Shown in pieces: positions 23,574-33,846 of a DNA stretch of 64,000 bases. The notes beneath the pieces were generated by a model. That model ran no database searches. It was not told where the DNA came from and saw only the letters and a list, made by a program, of their open reading frames with translations. The stretch comes from Anaeramoeba flamelloides (lineage: Eukaryota; Metamonada; Anaeramoebidae), in the NCBI GenBank assembly GCA_027625915.1, contig JANTQA010000070.1, forward strand, positions 6,205,001 through 6,269,000, given 5' to 3'. The stretch's first letter is position 1. The number at the start of each line of letters is the position of its first letter. The position numbers were made by a program, and so were the translations under genes.

Positions 23574-24200
23574 AGTGTTCAACAATTTTTTTTACATTTA
23601 AAAGAATGGATTTGTATACTGAGAAGCCTAAGATTAAAGTATTTTGTTATTGGGTGTAAATAATATTAGTGTGCAATTGGTGTTTTGAAATTTGTCCAAA
23701 AAATCGATCTATAGAATTGAAATAGAATTTCATCATATCAATTTAAAACGATCATTACATGAATAAAAATGCTCAACAATTTTGGAATAAAAGTATGATT
23801 TTTTTTTTTCTACTTGTTCAATTGGAACTTCAAATTAACGATCCAATGGTATACCTAAGCATAAATAAATTTTGAAATTAAACCTATCATTTTTCAAGAT
23901 AGATTTAAAATCGGGAAGGTTATTTTTTGACAATTATTTGTATTTTTATAATTTTTCTGAATTTGGATGAAGTCAATAAATAAACTGATTTTTTTTTATA
24001 CAAAAAATATATAAAATTTCCTGAATGAAAAATCAAAAAGAGTAATAGAAAATAGGAAATAATTAGAATACAAATAGATATTTATAGAAATAGAATTACA
24101 TTTTTGAATTTTTTTAATTTGTGAATACTAAACATAATGGTATTAGTAAACTAATTTTTATAGTTAAATGATGAAAATTTTATTAAAAATTAACTTATTT

Positions 24201-24554
24201 TTAGATAAATTTTGATATTAAACAAAATTCCAAAAATTTGGACACGGTTAAAACAGTTGAGAGAACATCAATACTACACTTTACATTCAATTTGTAAATA
24301 ATTTTGATTTTACAAACTATTTTATTTTTTTTCTTTCTTGTGTTTTCATATCCTTTTTTTCGAGTTAAGTAATTTGTTTCTTTAGATCTGGAAGTTTTTT
24401 TCGATGGTTTGATAGAAGGTTTAGTGTTGAGTTTGTTGAATATTGAAAAATCACATACAATTGGTTGATTGTAGCTTATTATTTTATAGATCAACAATTG
24501 TTGGTGAAATTTCAACAAATTTAGCACTGTATTTTTTGTTCTTACTCGTTTCAT
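24201..24554 (-). CDS. 117-residue basic ORF of the F element
   Basis: From the ATG at 24554 the frame runs 117 codons to a stop just outside the left terminal repeat. The product is Lys/Arg/Ser-rich, with a block reading NLLKFHQQLLIYK then QPIVCDFSIFNKLNTKPS and SKETNYLTRKKG. Traces of the same blocks are seen in the copy at 1261-1375. I do not recognise the family. It may be an element-encoded DNA-binding protein, the remains of a transposase N-terminus, or a chance frame in a conserved repeat. Confidence 0.35.
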   Translation of the reverse strand: MKRVRTKNTVLNLLKFHQQLLIYKIISYNQPIVCDFSIFNKLNTKPSIKPSKKTSRSKETNYLTRKKGYENTRKKKNKIVCKIKIIYKLNVKCSIDVLSTVLTVSKFLEFCLISKFI

Positions 24555-24739
24555 TATTTTGGACACATATTTTTTTTTTTTGAGTTTGATATTTTTTTTC
24601 TTTTATTTGGATTAAAATGATTACTTATTAAAACTTTAATACTGGGCAACTTAAACGTAGTTTTAAATTATGTTTGGAAAAATACAATAAATTGGGGGTT
24701 TTATTTTGCCTATTTTTGATTTTGGGTGTCCAAATTTTT
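24232..24739 (-). mobile_element. F-family DNA transposon copy 2, intact small ORF
   Basis: The 508-bp element is bounded by the inverted repeat AAAAATTTGGACAC (24232-24245) and GTGTCCAAATTTTT (24726-24739). An additional internal TTTGGACACA copy sits at about 24559. Just inside that internal repeat, on the minus strand, is an ATG-started basic ORF (see 24201-24554). Copies at 1.08 and 32.25 kb have broken versions. A Tc1/mariner-like origin is possible from the terminal motif, but no catalytic domain is present. Confidence 0.7.
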
Positions 24740-25263
24740 GAAATGGGGTTTCGATTCTTCCGTTTTATTCTGAATTTATTTTTTAATAATAGAACTTTAA
24801 GAAAACAATAACTTGGTTTACCTATTGTTTATTATATGTTTATTTGATCTATTAATGTAAAGGTCTTCTAGAAACAAAAAAAAAACTTTTGATTTTGAAA
24901 CAATAGATGAAACTGTTCGGCTAGTATTATTTTGACAAAGGTATTTGAAAGAAATGGCATTTTTGAACCATAAGTAAAAATACTTCCTAATCAGAAGTTT
25001 GGTCAGTTAATAACCAAAAAAAAATTATCCATATCTGCTATTTGTTGAATAAATCAATTCACTAAAATATTTATCCAGCTTGTAAAAAATTGATAATAAA
25101 AATAGATCTTACTTTTCAAATTGTTAATAATCTCAAAATCAGCTTAAATTATTAATTTTCCTTTTAGAATTGGGTATTTTGGTGTTCTTTTTTTAATTCT
25201 TCTTTGTTTATTATCAATCAGATGAATGTAAATTTTGATCCCTTTATTTTTCAATTAACACTA

Positions 25264-25460
25264 CAGTCAGTTCCACTTTTAAGGCACAAACTTTCAGCGA
25301 AATTTAAAGCAAAAAAAAAATCTCAAATTAAGGCTCAAAATTTGGAATTTTTATTTTTACAATTTATTTTACTAGAATTTCAATTTTCTGCTTTAATTTG
25401 AGATTTTTTTTGTGCTTTAAATTTCGTTGAAAGTTTGTGTCTTAAAAGTGGACCTGACGG
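25264..25460. mobile_element. Tc1-like MITE (G family), complete 197-bp copy
   Basis: The element is flanked by TA at 25262-25263 and 25461-25462, the target site expected of Tc1/mariner transposases. The left end reads CAGTCAGTTCCACTTTTAAG and the right end is its near-perfect inverse. The arms extend inward through the CACAAACTTTCANCGAAATTT and TCTCAAATTAAGG blocks, so nearly the whole element folds back on itself. It carries no ORF of its own. Confidence 0.85.
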
Positions 25461-25462
25461 TA

Positions 25463-28320
25463 ATATAAATAAAATTATTATCTTCTTCGGCTTTTATAAT
25501 CCCTTAACTACTTTCCCCACTTGAAGGGGTGTTGGATTATTGCCCTATCCCGCTTTCGCTTTTCAATAAGAATTTTCATTATGAAGAAATTGGACAAAAA
25601 AAAAACATTTTTTGTCATCTTTACCTTTTCACTCATACTTTTTTTCTTTCTTTTCCTATGAATAGGAAATTTAAAATATTCCCCTAAGGCCCAAAAAAAC
25701 ACTAAAAATGGAAAACTGATCAAATACCTTCGATTAAAAAAATTAAAAAAACTAAATGAAAAAATTAAAATAAATAAAGTTTCGCTTTAACTTTTTCTTT
25801 AAAATATTTTTTGACAAAATAATTGAATTCCAAGTTTAAATTGTGTATATTTTTAGATACACTATCTTATTTTAACTCATTTACTAAAATAAATTCTAAA
25901 TTATGGAGGGTTCATTTTATCAAGAGGGACTAATTTGATCTTTAAATGTTTTTTTTTTATTTTCAAATGGTTAAAATAAAAAAAAATTCAACTGAAAAGA
26001 TAAACTTTTGGTAAAGTTTTGTAATTTAATATTTTAACTTATTCTTTGATTTCAAAATTTTCTCAACCCCACTTTTTCAAAAAAAAATAAAAAAGTGACT
26101 AGTAATTTCAAAAATATTTTGGATATTGAAAAGTTGAGTCTGTTTTTATTCTAAAAAATTTTATACCAGCCTTTAATTGAATTTTGTTTATAAGCTAGAT
26201 TTCTAAAAATATTAATCCGCAAAAAATAGTCCTTAATTTTATTAAGACAGATCAAAAAAAATATTTGTAAAAAAATTGCTTTTGAGGATTTTAAAGTGTA
26301 ATTTCGAATTTTAGAACATTTCAAACTTGTAAAAGAAAATGGAAAAAATGATTAGAAAAGTCGGAGGAATTATTGTGAGGTTCATTAAAGTTGAAATATT
26401 AATTCTAAAATATTAAAATCAAATTTTAGCTAGGATTTTTTAAGGTTAAAATTGTGAAAATTGTTAGAATTGTGAAAATTTCTTTTTTTTTCTAAAATAA
26501 TTTCTCAGTGTGTAAATAGTACTGAGATTACAACACATTCCCACCATGTTTTTATATTTTGTTTAACTGTTTTAACCTGAAAAAATAGTCCTTAAAAAAA
26601 TTTATTTCAAATAATGATAAATTCAAATAAATAGCTGAAAATTTTAATTCATTTTCCATTTTATAAATTTTTTACACAAGTTTTGATTAATATTTTTTAT
26701 ACATTTAAATATGAAGAAACTTTGTAAAATTTCTTGAATTTCAAAAGATTCTTTCTCTTGAGTTGTTTTATTTGTGAGTAAATTGATTTCAAAAATGGAA
26801 ATTGAACTAAAAATTTTATAAAAGAAATTTGAATTTATCAGTATTACCAAAATAAAGGGAAAATTTCTTCTGAATACTTCAAATTAACTTATATATGGAG
26901 AATGTCTCATATAAACTTAAAAGATCAGTTTGCCAGTATTTATATCTTCAAATTTCTTTGTCAAGCTAAAAATTACAAAATCAACTTCTGATATTTGAAG
27001 ACTGGCAATATTTACTTGTATTTAAAATTTAAAAAGGATAAAAATTCAACTGATTTTGTATTTTGCAATTCTTGAGTATCATCATCAAGGATTTTGTTCC
27101 CACAAAGGCACGACTATATTTCGTCAAAGACTAAGACCAAAAAATAAATAGAAATCCCAAATTAGACTTTATTTCCATGAAAAACCTTTTTTGGTCAAAT
27201 AAAAAATGTAGTGAAAATTTATTCGAAAAAAATTATTCAAATACCAGTTGTATTCAGTAAAAGAAACTGAAATGGGTTTTTTTCCAATTTATTTTCCCTA
27301 TAGTGGTTTAAAGTGGATAAAAAATTATAGTTTTTTTTTATTTTCCTTTTACAAATAGCTGTTGCAAATTTAAAACTACTTCTGAGGAAACTCGAATTGA
27401 AAGAGAAAATTCTGGAAAAATAAGTAAATGTTTTTTGTCTATTAGACAAATAGATCGAAAAGTAAAAACAACAAATCAATTTTTCTATTCGCAACAAATT
27501 TTCAAAAAAAAAAGTTGACTAAGACAGAAATCAAAATTTATATTTGTCTAGAAAAAAATAAATTGTAAGTGATTACGTTTTGTGTTCAAAATACAATCAT
27601 TTATAAATACCTTGAAATAAAAAAAGGTCTTTTGATCAAATCTGTTTTTATAATTCCTCAAAAATAGATTTAATTTTGAGCAACAAGAACAAACGAGTAA
27701 ACCCTGAATCTTTCAATCTAACCATAATCCAAATTACTAAAATTTGGAAAAAAAAATAGAAAAGTGACTTTGGATTTTTCATAAATTTCTTAAAAAAAAA
27801 AAATTTTTGGAAAAGATAGAGTAGCAACAATTTCAATGGCAAAAATTGAAAACATTCTCATAAAAATTTTTTCCGAATTTCAATTTTTGGAAGGAAATCC
27901 AAAGTTTTTTCTGAAGAGAAAAATAAGATTTTTTGAAGCAAATTAAAACACTCAAAACTTTTGTAAACACAAACCAAAGTCTTGAAAAAAAGTGAATAAA
28001 TCATACTCAAAAAACAGAAACAAAAACCTGATTGAGTACCTTTCAATTTTGAACAAATATCAGACTTTTTCAAAAAATTGATTTTTGGGGGGGAAATAGT
28101 TTGTAAAGTATGAAGAGAAAATAAAAAAAAAAACAAATACACACATAATGTGATCTTGCAAAATCACAAAAGCATTACATTTTGCCCCCCCCCCCCCCAT
28201 TTCACGTTTATGGTTTGTTTAGTCTTATTCCTCTTTCTAAAAATAACTTTAAAAGGTTGAAAAAAAAAGAAAGAAAGAAGGCAATGATGGTTGGTTTGTT
28301 TTTTTTTTATTTACAAAAAT
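25463..28320. other. gene-free stretch with ORF-sized noise
   Basis: Several minus-strand frames of 60-95 codons exist here (26644-26850, 27237-27497, 27858-28142). Their composition is Phe/Ile/Lys/Asn-dominated, they lack recognisable domains, and frames of this size occur often in this AT-rich DNA. A C14 tract at 28185-28198 is remarkable. A 16-bp direct repeat AAAAAATAGTCCTTAA occurs at 26221 and 26581. I see no supported gene. Confidence 0.45.
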
Positions 28321-28838
28321 TTAATGGGAAAGGTGGTATTGACCAACTGCAAGTTGAGAAATCAAAACTCGAACTTCGCCCATTGACATGAATCGAATAA
28401 CAATTTCCATTGGGGTAATTTTTACTAAGGATCCAAACAGTTTGTTAGAGTTTGGATTCTCGGACTCTTCGAGGTAGCAACAAGAGTTGAGAGGGAACTC
28501 AAGATCTTCAAAAAAAAGGGTTTCGTTTTCAACAAAAACATTAATAAAGTTTTGGTTTTGTTCAAAGACTAATTGTTGTTGTTTTTGTTTTAAATTTTTT
28601 GTTTTTCTCTTTCTCTTTCTATTTGTTGTTGTTCTTGTTGTTGTTCAATTTGGATCTGTGTTGTGAAGTGTTCTTCCTTTTCATACTCTTCTTCCTTTTC
28701 TTCGACTTCTTCTTTTTTCGTTTCTGATTGGTATTGTTCTTTTTGGTTGTTTTGATGGGTAGAATTTTGCTTTAAATATTCAAGGATTTGGCTAAACTTG
28801 ACTCCTCTTGAATAACCATTGGTGTTTTCTTCAATCAT
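28321..28838 (-). pseudogene. frameshifted Glu/Gln-rich gene, unrecognised
   Basis: From ATG at 28838 a coding-like frame (MIEENTNGYSRGVKFSQILEY...) passes through a Glu/Lys then Gln/Glu/Arg-rich segment and stops at 28590. One base out of phase, a clearly coding-like frame continues without stops from the same point to a TAA at 28321. It includes LFFEDLEFPLNSCCYLEE and ends QLAVGQYHLSH. The shift coincides with a run of six A (minus strand). No GT donor is available to explain it as an intron. It is either a real one-base deletion or an assembly homopolymer error; the combined length would be about 172 residues. The function is unknown. Confidence 0.5.
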
Positions 28839-29149
28839 TCTATTATTTGATCTTAAAGTTAAAAATAGAAAAAATTCAGAATTAATGTTTGGGCAAGACT
28901 AACTGTTTATAATGCTCGGAATTAATTACTTTGTTCTTTTCCAAGGAAAGACTAAATTGTTAATCCAAAAAGAGGGTTGTATCGAAAATCAAAGAAAAAT
29001 AAAAAAATGAAATTTCAAAATAAACAAAATGTTGCCAAAATAAGTGAAACAATGAATTGTTTCCATTTTTTCTATTTTTCTTTTTTAATTCGTTTTTTTG
29101 AACACTATCTTCTTTTTGAAACTGTTCTCAAAAACTATCAAACGAAACA

Positions 29150-29400
29150 CCTTGAGTTCTTCTTTTTGAAATTGTTCAACAAAGATCGGAAACGCCTTTG
29201 AAACTTGGAAAAGTATCAAAAATATGGAAAACGAGTAGTTACAATTAAAGCCATTCACGATTATTTTAATGTACACAGAACAATATTTGGTTGGTGGGCT
29301 AAAAAATTCAAAGAAAATGGGATTTAACTAGAAAAGGCCAACCCTTAAAGTTGAATGACAAACAAAGAAATTCCAAACAAAGATAAATAAAAAACATTCG
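29150..29400 (+). pseudogene. Tc1/mariner-type transposase N-terminal relic
   Basis: Reading frames on the plus strand give KDRKRL, then after a stop LEKYQKYGKRVVTIKAIHDYF, then VHRTIFGWWAKKFKENG. After another stop and a frame change comes KGQPLKLNDKQR. This matches the order of the HTH region and the following GRP-like hook of IS630-Tc1-mariner transposases. Stops and frameshifts make it non-functional. A solo G-family terminal repeat lies at 29431-29447, just downstream. Confidence 0.6.
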
Positions 29401-29430
29401 GAAAAAAAGGTACCAAGTATTACCAAGGTA

Positions 29431-29449
29431 CAGTCAGTTCCACTTTTGG
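29431..29449 (+). repeat. solo terminal repeat of the Tc1-like G family
   Basis: CAGTCAGTTCCACTTTT is preceded by TA, exactly as at the left end of the MITE at 25264. No matching right end was found nearby, so it is a truncated or very diverged copy. Confidence 0.6.
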
Positions 29450-29826
29450 TATCCAACTAATTGAACCAACTGAAAAGTTTCTTATTTTTTAAGAAGGTGA
29501 TATAAGGACTGAAAAATATTTTCTTGAAATAATCTAGAAAAGAAAAAAAGAGACAATGAAAAAGAATTCAAAAAGAACGATCAACCAAAACAGTAATTTT
29601 TCTAAATGCAAACAACCCAAACAAACAAGATCGAAAAGAAAAAGAATAAAACTTCCATAATTTAAATTACCAAAGCGAAAGAATAAAAGAACATTTTTTC
29701 TCATTTTTTCAAAAAATTATTTTTCCATTTTTTTCAACAACAGTAATATTCCAAATAATCTCTTTACTTTTTCAAATAACTTAACCTTCCAAACACTTCT
29801 CAACATGTAAAAAGGGTGAAAAGTTT

Positions 29827-30016
29827 TTACAAATTTGATTGTTTTTTCTCATCCAGGAACTTGGTAGATTCGATTGTTTGAGAAAAATTAAATTGTGTAG
29901 TGTTACTGAAAAATGATTTTTTTTGTTTTCTCAAAAGACAATGAAACTCTGAAACCCAAACATCACCCACTGCTCTATTTAATTCGGAAAGAAAGAGAAC
30001 CAAAGTAAACTGGTGT
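29827..30016 (-). pseudogene. coding-like terminal exon, unrecognised
   Basis: On the minus strand an acceptor reading AAAATTTTACAG is followed by a 62-codon open frame ending at a TAA at 29827. It includes LVLFLSELNRAVGDVWVSEF and ends FLDEKKQSNL. The composition is more like protein than the flanks. No upstream exon is visible because a C-family repeat occupies that side. I do not recognise the family; it may be a relic. Confidence 0.25.
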
Positions 30017-30039
30017 TGAATCTGTAAAATTTTCAATTT

Positions 30040-31500
30040 TTTGAAACAATTTTTTTATTAAATTTTTAGTTTTCTTAAGGTGTGTTTTGATAAAGAAAGT
30101 GTTCTGAGGAGAACCTGAAAATAATCATAGATTAAGCCTAAAACAACACCCGAGAAGATGTGTGTATTTAAAAAAATTGTTTGGTTTTGCTGGTATTTGA
30201 ATTCTAAATATGAAAAATTTTCACCGAATTTTCTTTTCTCTTATGCAAACAAAAAGACAAATCCCAGCCTAATTCTTTGATAACTCAATTTATTAAAGAA
30301 AAAAATAGAAAATCAAACGAATTTTTTTTTCGATTTAGTATTCAAATACAGGTAAAACCAAACAAGAAAGATCACGTTTCTAATTAAATTTGTTGAAACA
30401 AAGAATCAATTGAAAAAAATTTTTCGACCAAAAACAGATTTTATTAGATTTTTTTCTTCTTTATCTTTATAATTTAAAAGTGAATAAATAAGTTACTGTC
30501 TTGAATTTCCCACCCACCCTCTATTTATTATTATTAAACAAAACTTCTTTTTTCACATTGTTATTCAAATTTTCTTTTTTCAAATATTTTTATCAAACCA
30601 AGGTAAAACACAGAATTTTACTGCAAATAAAAGTAAAGTTACTGAACTCTCCAAATTCAAAAAAAAACACAAAAAGTTCAACCTTAAAAGAAAAAGAATA
30701 ACGGAAAAGAAAATTTAAACGGAACATTAATAATTATTTTGATTTTTCAATTCACATCCAGTTCCACTTTTAGAGTACAAACTTTCAGCGAAATTTATGG
30801 AACAATAAAAATTTCAAATTAAAATACAAAATTAAGATTTTTTTTCAAAAATTATTTACTAGAATCTGAATTTTGTGCCTTAATTTGAGATTTATATCAT
30901 GACTTAAATTCCGATAAAGTATGTGTCTTAAAGTCCTGATAACTGTATAAAAGCAAAAATTTTCCCATTTTTTATCTTTTTTGAAAATTAACATTTTTAG
31001 AATATCTACAAGTAAAAGTTTTGAATCAAGTATTTGAATAGGTATGAATAGTAATCATTTTTTACATTTCATATAACTTATTGTTCTTGAGGTTTTTGAA
31101 AATAGGAGATTGAAAAAAAAAAAACATAGACAAAAAAACGTACATTTTTTACTTTATTATTGACATCAGGGATTTAAAAGCGGAAATGAATGTACCAGAA
31201 AATAAATCTATATCAAACCAAACAAACACATCTAACCAATCTTTATAACTGAAGAAGGATTACAAAAAATATAATATTTTCTTCATTCCAAATCTAGAAT
31301 TAGACGAATTATACAAAATTCTAATATAAAAAAACAAAAACCCAGACAAATTTATTGAAATAAAACATTATTTTTTTTCAAACACTCTCTGAAAAATTGT
31401 TAATAATTTATCTGAAATTTCTAAAAATTTAATTGAAAAAATTCCAAAAAATGAAAATTTTCTCAAAGTTTTTGTCATAAAATTGATTATTTAAGTGTTC
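30040..31500 (+). repeat. C-family dispersed repeat, copy 3, split by a MITE
   Basis: Ordered C blocks (CCAAACAAGAAAGATCACG at about 30358, CTATTTATTATTATTAAAC at about 30520, CTAGAATTAGACGAATTA at about 31285) match 6.3, 9.8 and 62.1 kb. The sequence is interrupted by the G-family MITE at about 30754-30945. Confidence 0.65.
30754..30945. mobile_element. Tc1-like MITE (G family) inside a C repeat
   Basis: The foldback shows CCAGTTCCACTTTTAGAG at its left end and the CTTAATTTGAGATTT...GTGTCTTAAAG block near its right end, with TA following the right end. It is more diverged than 25264-25460. Confidence 0.65.
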
Positions 31501-31559
31501 AATATCTTTACAGTGATCAAAATAATTTGCTTGCACAACTACTATAATCTGTCTTTCAA

Positions 31560-32026
31560 AATAAAATCGGTGCTTTTTTTTTTCTTCTTCTTATTCTAAG
31601 GACACATCCAATTAACCACAAAAGAGTATACCCAACTTCATATCAATTATGAAAGTACTAGATATTTTCAGTAATTTTTTTAATTTGGAATGAAATTTGT
31701 TCCAAATTTTTCATAATATTCTCTGATTTTTTTGAAAAATTTTTTGTTCTTTTTATGATGAAAAAAAATTCTATGTTAAGATTTTATCTCTATTTTTCGA
31801 GATAAATTTTACAATTTGATCTTCATTTTGTGAGATTTCTTTTTTTAAATAATAGAACTTTAAGAAATCAGTACCATATTTAATTAGGGTTTATTGTTGG
31901 TTTCTTTGATCGGTTGATGTGTGGGTCTTCTATAACAAAAAAACAGGCTTTTTATTTTGAAACACGGATTAAAATTTTCTTGTACGTTTTATTTTGACAA
32001 CAGTAGAATTCTTTTTTAATAATTAC
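31560..32026 (+). repeat. B-family dispersed repeat, copy 3
   Basis: It matches 13.37-13.85 kb through GAGATAAATTTTACAATTTGATC, AATAATAGAACTTTAAGAAATC, GTCTTCTATAACAAAA and TTTTGACAACAGTAGAATT. The copy is cut at its right end by the TTAA-flanked element that starts at 32031. Confidence 0.6.
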
Positions 32027-32030
32027 TTAA

Positions 32031-33403
32031 GGGAGTAGCTACACCATAAGACATGATAAAAATTTGAGAGAGATGAGATAAGAACATTTTATTTTAGTGT
32101 CGTGTGATCGTAGATTCTCTAAAAATTTTTTTAAAAAAATTATTTGATATTTTTTTTTTTAGTAATGTTCAATAATAAAAAAAAAGAGATTATATTGATA
32201 AAATAGTTTTATTATTATTATTATTTTATTATTAAAACAAACTTAATTCGATTAATTTGGACACAGTTTAAACAGTTAGAAGAATAACAAAAACATGATT
32301 TACATCAATTTGGAAATTAATTTTAATTCAACAAACTATATCATTTTTTGTGTTTTTTGTTTTTGTTTTCATTTTCTTTTTTTCAGGTACTTAATCGGTT
32401 TAGTTAGATCTGAAAATTTTTTATAGATGGTTACTAGATGGTTACAGTTGAGTTTCTTCAAGTGGCAAATCCACATACAACCGGTACATGGTATCTTATC
32501 ATTTGATCGATCAACCATTGTTGGTGTAATTTTAACAAATCTACCAATATATTTTTTGTTCAAACTCTTTCATTTCAGCTCGTTTCATTTTTTTTGGACA
32601 CACTTGTTTTGATTTTTTGTTTTATATTGTTTTCTTATATTTGGATGAAAATGATTACTTAAAAAACCATTAATACTATGTTACTTAAATCTGGTTTTAT
32701 TTTAGGTTTGGGAGAATATAGTAAATTGAGTTTTTGTTTCACTATTTTTGATTTTAGATGTGTCCAAATTTTTGGAATGGGGTTTAGTTTTTTTTTCTGG
32801 GAGAAGATAATTTCAGATTTTTTGAATAAAAAGTGTATCTATTATGTGGTTTAAACTTTGATAACATATAATCATATTCACTTCTCATATTCCACTAAAC
32901 CCAACGTTTTATAATCCTAACAAGTAATAATTCTACTTAATTATTCTAATTTTGGAATTCTTCTAGCTATTTAAGTCCCATTTATGTTTCATTTTATATT
33001 CTCTCAATTATAATATTGTTGTTCTTTTTAAACAAAATCCATTAATCCTAAATGCCACTAATAAAAAAATATTTCTAATTGCTTTATCTTGTCAGGATTA
33101 AAAAAAATCTCAAAAATGATGAAAAAATAAAAAATGAAAAAATTAAATGCCACAATAGAATGTTGAGAGAAGAATAAAAGATAAGTCATTCAACATTCAA
33201 AACACTATTTTAAGTAATTCAACTCAACATTCTATTGTGGCAATTTCTTTGAGACTTTGAAAAAAAAATTTCAAAAATCTAATGGATGAAGTACTTTAAA
33301 TAATAAAAACCAATGAGTTACAACCAGAGTAAAAAATGTTATTTTCTGATTCTCTTCAGAATTGCACAAAAGTGAAAAATTTTTCTTTACCGTGGCTACT
33401 CCC
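32031..33403. mobile_element. E-family TTAA-flanked element, interrupted by an F element
   Basis: TTAA flanks both ends (32027-32030 and 33404-33407). The ends are GGGAGTAGCTACACC and the inverted GTGGCTACTCCC, with further subterminal similarity for about 100 bp. TTAA duplication is the hallmark of piggyBac-type insertion, so a piggyBac-like MITE is the best guess. Inside lie an F-family element at 32253-32773 and a perfect 20-bp inverted repeat at 33148-33167 and 33223-33242. A diverged copy of the right end (in reverse) occurs at 39075-39185 in a TAF2 intron. Confidence 0.7.
32253..32773 (-). mobile_element. F-family DNA transposon copy 3
   Basis: The ends are ATTAATTTGGACAC and GTGTCCAAATTTTT, with an internal TTTGGACACA copy at about 32593, as in copy 2. 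The small ORF is broken here by stops and shifts; the ATG-AAACGAGCTGA start is visible on the minus strand at about 32585. It is nested in the E element. Confidence 0.7.
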
Positions 33404-33407
33404 TTAA

Positions 33408-33579
33408 GGGACTAATCTCTATTAAATTTTTTTACCTAAATTTAATAGTGATTGAGAAAATTTTTTGACAATTACTTGGATTTGAAAAACCCCGGTTTAT
33501 TTTCAATATTATTCATATTTCTAGATAAGGAATCCTTATTATGAAATTGGTCCTTAAAAAATTAATATATACTAGTCCC
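33408..33579. mobile_element. D-family TTAA-flanked MITE, copy 1
   Basis: The 172-bp element is flanked by TTAA (33404-33407, shared with the E element, and 33580-33583). It begins GGGACTAATCTCTATTAAAT and ends ACTAGTCCC. It shares the internal AGATAAGGAATCCTT block and others with copy 2 at 34706, in direct orientation. It lies about 270 bp 3' of the Ras stop codon. Confidence 0.75.
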
Positions 33580-33846
33580 TTAAAGAAAAATATTTCCTTT
33601 TTATGTGTTATTGACAGCCTATTGATTAGATTCTTTAATCTCACCAGGAAGAAATTATTTTAATCATTTGATAAATTTGAATTGCAGCCAAAAGCTCAAA
33701 ACAGTGGCTATTTATATCACTGTTCATTTAAAAAAACTAACAAAAAATTTCAAAACAATGCAATTTTTGTTTTCAATTTATTTTTTTTCACTACTTTTTA
33801 TCAAGACTAACAAAGTGGTGAGTGTACATCGAAAAAGCCAAATCAT

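Larger units (their letters stand above)
23780..24960 (+). repeat. B-family repeat, copy 2, split by an F element
   Basis: B-family sequence at 23780-24005 and 24755-24960 surrounds the F element at 24232-24739. The right part keeps AATAATAGAACTTTAAGAAAAC and the GTCTTCTAGAAAC..TTTTGATTTTGAAAC block seen at 31.85-32.0 kb. The insertion order is therefore B first and F later. Confidence 0.5.

Noticed and set aside
26221-26600. Direct repeat AAAAAATAGTCCTTAA at 26221 and 26581 as element ends
   Set aside because: The copies are direct rather than inverted and no shared interior was found with the D family, whose ends are similar.
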